A stretch of 64,000 bases of DNA, from the NCBI RefSeq assembly GCF_902459465.1, contig NC_047076.1:1997488-2061487 (forward strand). The letters run 5' to 3'. The notes beneath the pieces are model-generated. The model searched no databases and had not been told where the DNA came from. It worked only from the letters and a program-made list of their open reading frames with translations. How positions within the stretch are numbered: the first letter of the stretch is position 1; each line of letters starts with the position of its first letter. The stretch comes from Asterias rubens (lineage: Eukaryota; Echinodermata; Asteroidea; Forcipulatida; Asteriidae). The position numbers were made by a program, and so were the translations under genes. Of the stretch, positions 47,663 to 64,000 are shown in pieces.

Positions 47663-49173
47663 AGTGTCATCTTAAGGTCACCCTGAAGACTGCCCTCGCC
47701 TGCTGATTGGACTGTTAGACCCTGTGCATAACGCGCAAAGCTGCTGGGATAGTGAGGTCATGCATGTGTTTTTTTACGCACCAAGAGCAGCTGTTGCCTC
47801 ATTTGACCTGTTGAGGGCGCTATTTGAGATGATGTCATTGCAAGGGGTCTAAACGAGTTACGCAGAGAGTTGTCGAAGGAATATCAACGGGAAACGCTAC
47901 ATCCTACGGTCAACAGGGAGGTAAGAAATCTACTTTCATTAGAGATATGTTGATGATGTCAGCGAGGACTGTACCATTTTGTAAAAAAGGGTATGTATAT
48001 ATTTAATCCAGTAATCAGTTGTAATCAGTTATCCGTTTATAATAACTAGTGATAAACTTGTTGTAGGCTGTCTAAGGTGTGATGTCTGTTCTCATTCCAA
48101 TACACACAACTCAAATTGAGGCTGCTATGCAGTTAGTCTGGTCTCTTGATGTATCATCACAGTTATCATGCATGCACTGTGGGTATCAGACCATGGTGGT
48201 CACAGAGTATGAAAGGTCAATTATTATTCGTTACGCATTGTAATGGACGAGTTCTTATCTTAATTCATTTTTTTTTTATTCGCTGTTGTTATACAATAAT
48301 AATCATGAAGTGATAACACACTTGCAATATTATGATACAAAATATAAAAATATTACTTTATATTACTTGTATATTGTTTTTTATATATTATAAATCGAAC
48401 TTGATGGAAATTAAATGTTAATAACAATAAGCGGGCATTTATAGAGTGCTTTTCCAGAGGTTGCAAAGCATTAGGATGTGTCCTATATGATCAAAAATAA
48501 AATAAAAAGGAGGACCAAAACAACCTTTTGAAATGTGGTAGACACAATAATTATCTGGATCATGAAAATTGCAACATTTCATATATATATCCAAGTAAAT
48601 TGTATGATTAGGCATATTTCATTTTTGACGTTTTGAGGAATTTTATTGCAAAATCATGACTCACATCGGTTTATGTTGATCGTTTCTTCTTGGACCCCTT
48701 GGACCTCCACTTGTGAGGCTTAAAATAATTGTACTTATTTTGAACATTAGATCAATGTATTTATTACTGTGTCAGTAAGCAATTTACTTTGTATGGCATA
48801 TAGCAAATGGCAATACAAAAAGTCTCAGTTGTTAAAAACAAATCATAATTGCTACTTAATATTAGCACAAACTGTTTGGTCTAAATATCTTACTGTTGAT
48901 CAAATCAATGGATGCTTTTGTTGCCAACCGGGCAAAATCATAAAGCTGTTAAGCAGAAAATAATGCTTAGCAATTTTCTTAGCTAAGCAAAAAATGAGTG
49001 GGGCTCCAGGTGCATTCTGTGTTCTACTGTATGGAATTTTGGCTGGTCACCACTTTTTGTTCAGCAAAAAATTTTTATGCTTACCAAGATTTTATATGCT
49101 TAGCAAGATTGTCTATGCTAAGCAAGTTTTGATGCTTACAGGGTTTATGAGATTGGGCCCTGTAAGTGTTTTT
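47663..49173. other. Gap between VPS50 and ACAA1 3' ends
   Basis: Holds the VPS50 3' UTR and the ACAA1 3' UTR; no further exon is visible. A + strand AATAAA cluster near 48496-48510 could end VPS50. The ACAA1 side is filled by a family C element (48929-49160). A CACAACTCAAATTGAGG-type stretch and AT-rich runs are otherwise unremarkable. Confidence 0.5.
48929..49160. mobile_element. Family C foldback element in the ACAA1 3' UTR
   Basis: GGGCAAAATCATAAAGCTGT at the left and TTTATGAGATTGGGCCC at the right, with many GCTTAGCAA/TTGCTAAGC internal repeats. It ends 13 bases downstream of the ACAA1 stop codon. Confidence 0.7.
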
Positions 49174-63480
<14,307 letters not shown>

Positions 63481-64000
63481 CTACAACAAAGAAGAGAGGA
63501 ACGAATTAATGCGAAATGCGACATACTAAATTAGGTTTGTTGACATGATCGTTATTTATACCGTCCTGTACGTCCTGACTAGTTAGTGAATATTGACTAT
63601 GTTTAGTTTTCCAGTTTTTGCTGCTGTGTGTTTTTGATGTTTTTAAAGCCTGAATGAATAACTAATGCAAATAAATAAATAAATATGTTTAGATGTTATA
63701 ACCAGTCGAGTCGGGGGTGACTAATGGCTTGGTGACGCCCCAGCGGCCTGGCCATGCAGCAGCTTGTTGTCCACCACTTCTGAAGAAGCTGAAGAAGCAA
63801 GCTTAAGCTCTCTATTGCCAACTAGGCGCAATGGGACTCCAAATTGGGACTCACAAGTCAAAGTTGTTTCTGATTATAGGTAGGAACAGCGATAACAACG
63901 TAGTCGTAGTAGTAGTAGTACCCTAGCCTAGTCACAACTTTTCGTCTTATTTGGACAAACACTTACAGTACACTGCTGCCATGTAGACTAATTAAATGGC
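63481..64000. other. Upstream ACAA1 intron or 5' region
   Basis: The exon at 63480 has a good acceptor (TTTGTTGTAG) so more exons lie upstream. I could not find the expected GRRTAI-RAGRGGFK exon here. A short ATAA microsatellite sits near 63672-63685. On the - strand an ATG at about 63981 followed by a GTAAGT donor is present, but its residues do not resemble an ACAA1 N-terminus. Confidence 0.4.

Noticed and set aside
63960..64000. First exon of ACAA1 on the - strand (ATG followed by a GTAAGT donor)
   Set aside because: The few residues do not resemble a thiolase N-terminus or PTS2 signal and nothing in the window links it to the next exon.

Overview
Eukaryotic nuclear DNA from an animal: intron-rich genes with GT-AG splicing, AT-rich introns, many small foldback (MITE-like) elements, tRNA-derived SINEs and minisatellites. 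The encoded proteins resemble their human counterparts closely, and the repeat landscape looks like that of a marine deuterostome invertebrate. My best guess is an echinoderm, probably a sea star; this is inference from memory, not proven by the window.

Four protein-coding genes can be rebuilt exon by exon, with splice phases that close. (1) LYPD6-like, + strand, 8022-11743, 4 coding exons: a secreted, probably GPI-anchored Ly6/uPAR three-finger protein. (2) CAPN7, - strand, 27841-16638, 19 coding exons: the MIT-domain calpain of the ESCRT-linked PalB family, with an apparent 1-base frameshift in exon 11. (3) VPS50 (syndetin), + strand, 28394-47662, 29 coding exons, 960 residues: the EARP tethering-complex subunit. 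(4) ACAA1, - strand, nine 3' exons from 63480 to 49174: peroxisomal 3-ketoacyl-CoA thiolase; its 5' end is not in the window or was not found.

Layout: 1-8 kb is repeat-rich intergenic DNA. LYPD6-like and CAPN7 are tail to tail across a 4.9 kb repeat-rich gap. CAPN7 and VPS50 are head to head, with 552 bp between start codons, which suggests a shared promoter. VPS50 and ACAA1 are tail to tail. Two of the four genes serve endosomal trafficking (CAPN7/ESCRT-III, VPS50/EARP); the other two are unrelated.

The most striking structure is a ~7.4 kb array (about 50560-57970) inside one ACAA1 intron. It has roughly 150 copies of a 48-bp unit, each carrying a perfect palindrome. The copies form higher-order blocks, and the array edges look like inverted terminal repeats. 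VPS50 also holds several exon-duplication events: an in-frame second copy of exon 22, a decayed copy of exon 11/12 sequence, a dead duplicate acceptor before exon 8, and a candidate stop-containing alternative exon. I see no operon, CRISPR, phage or other prokaryotic system.
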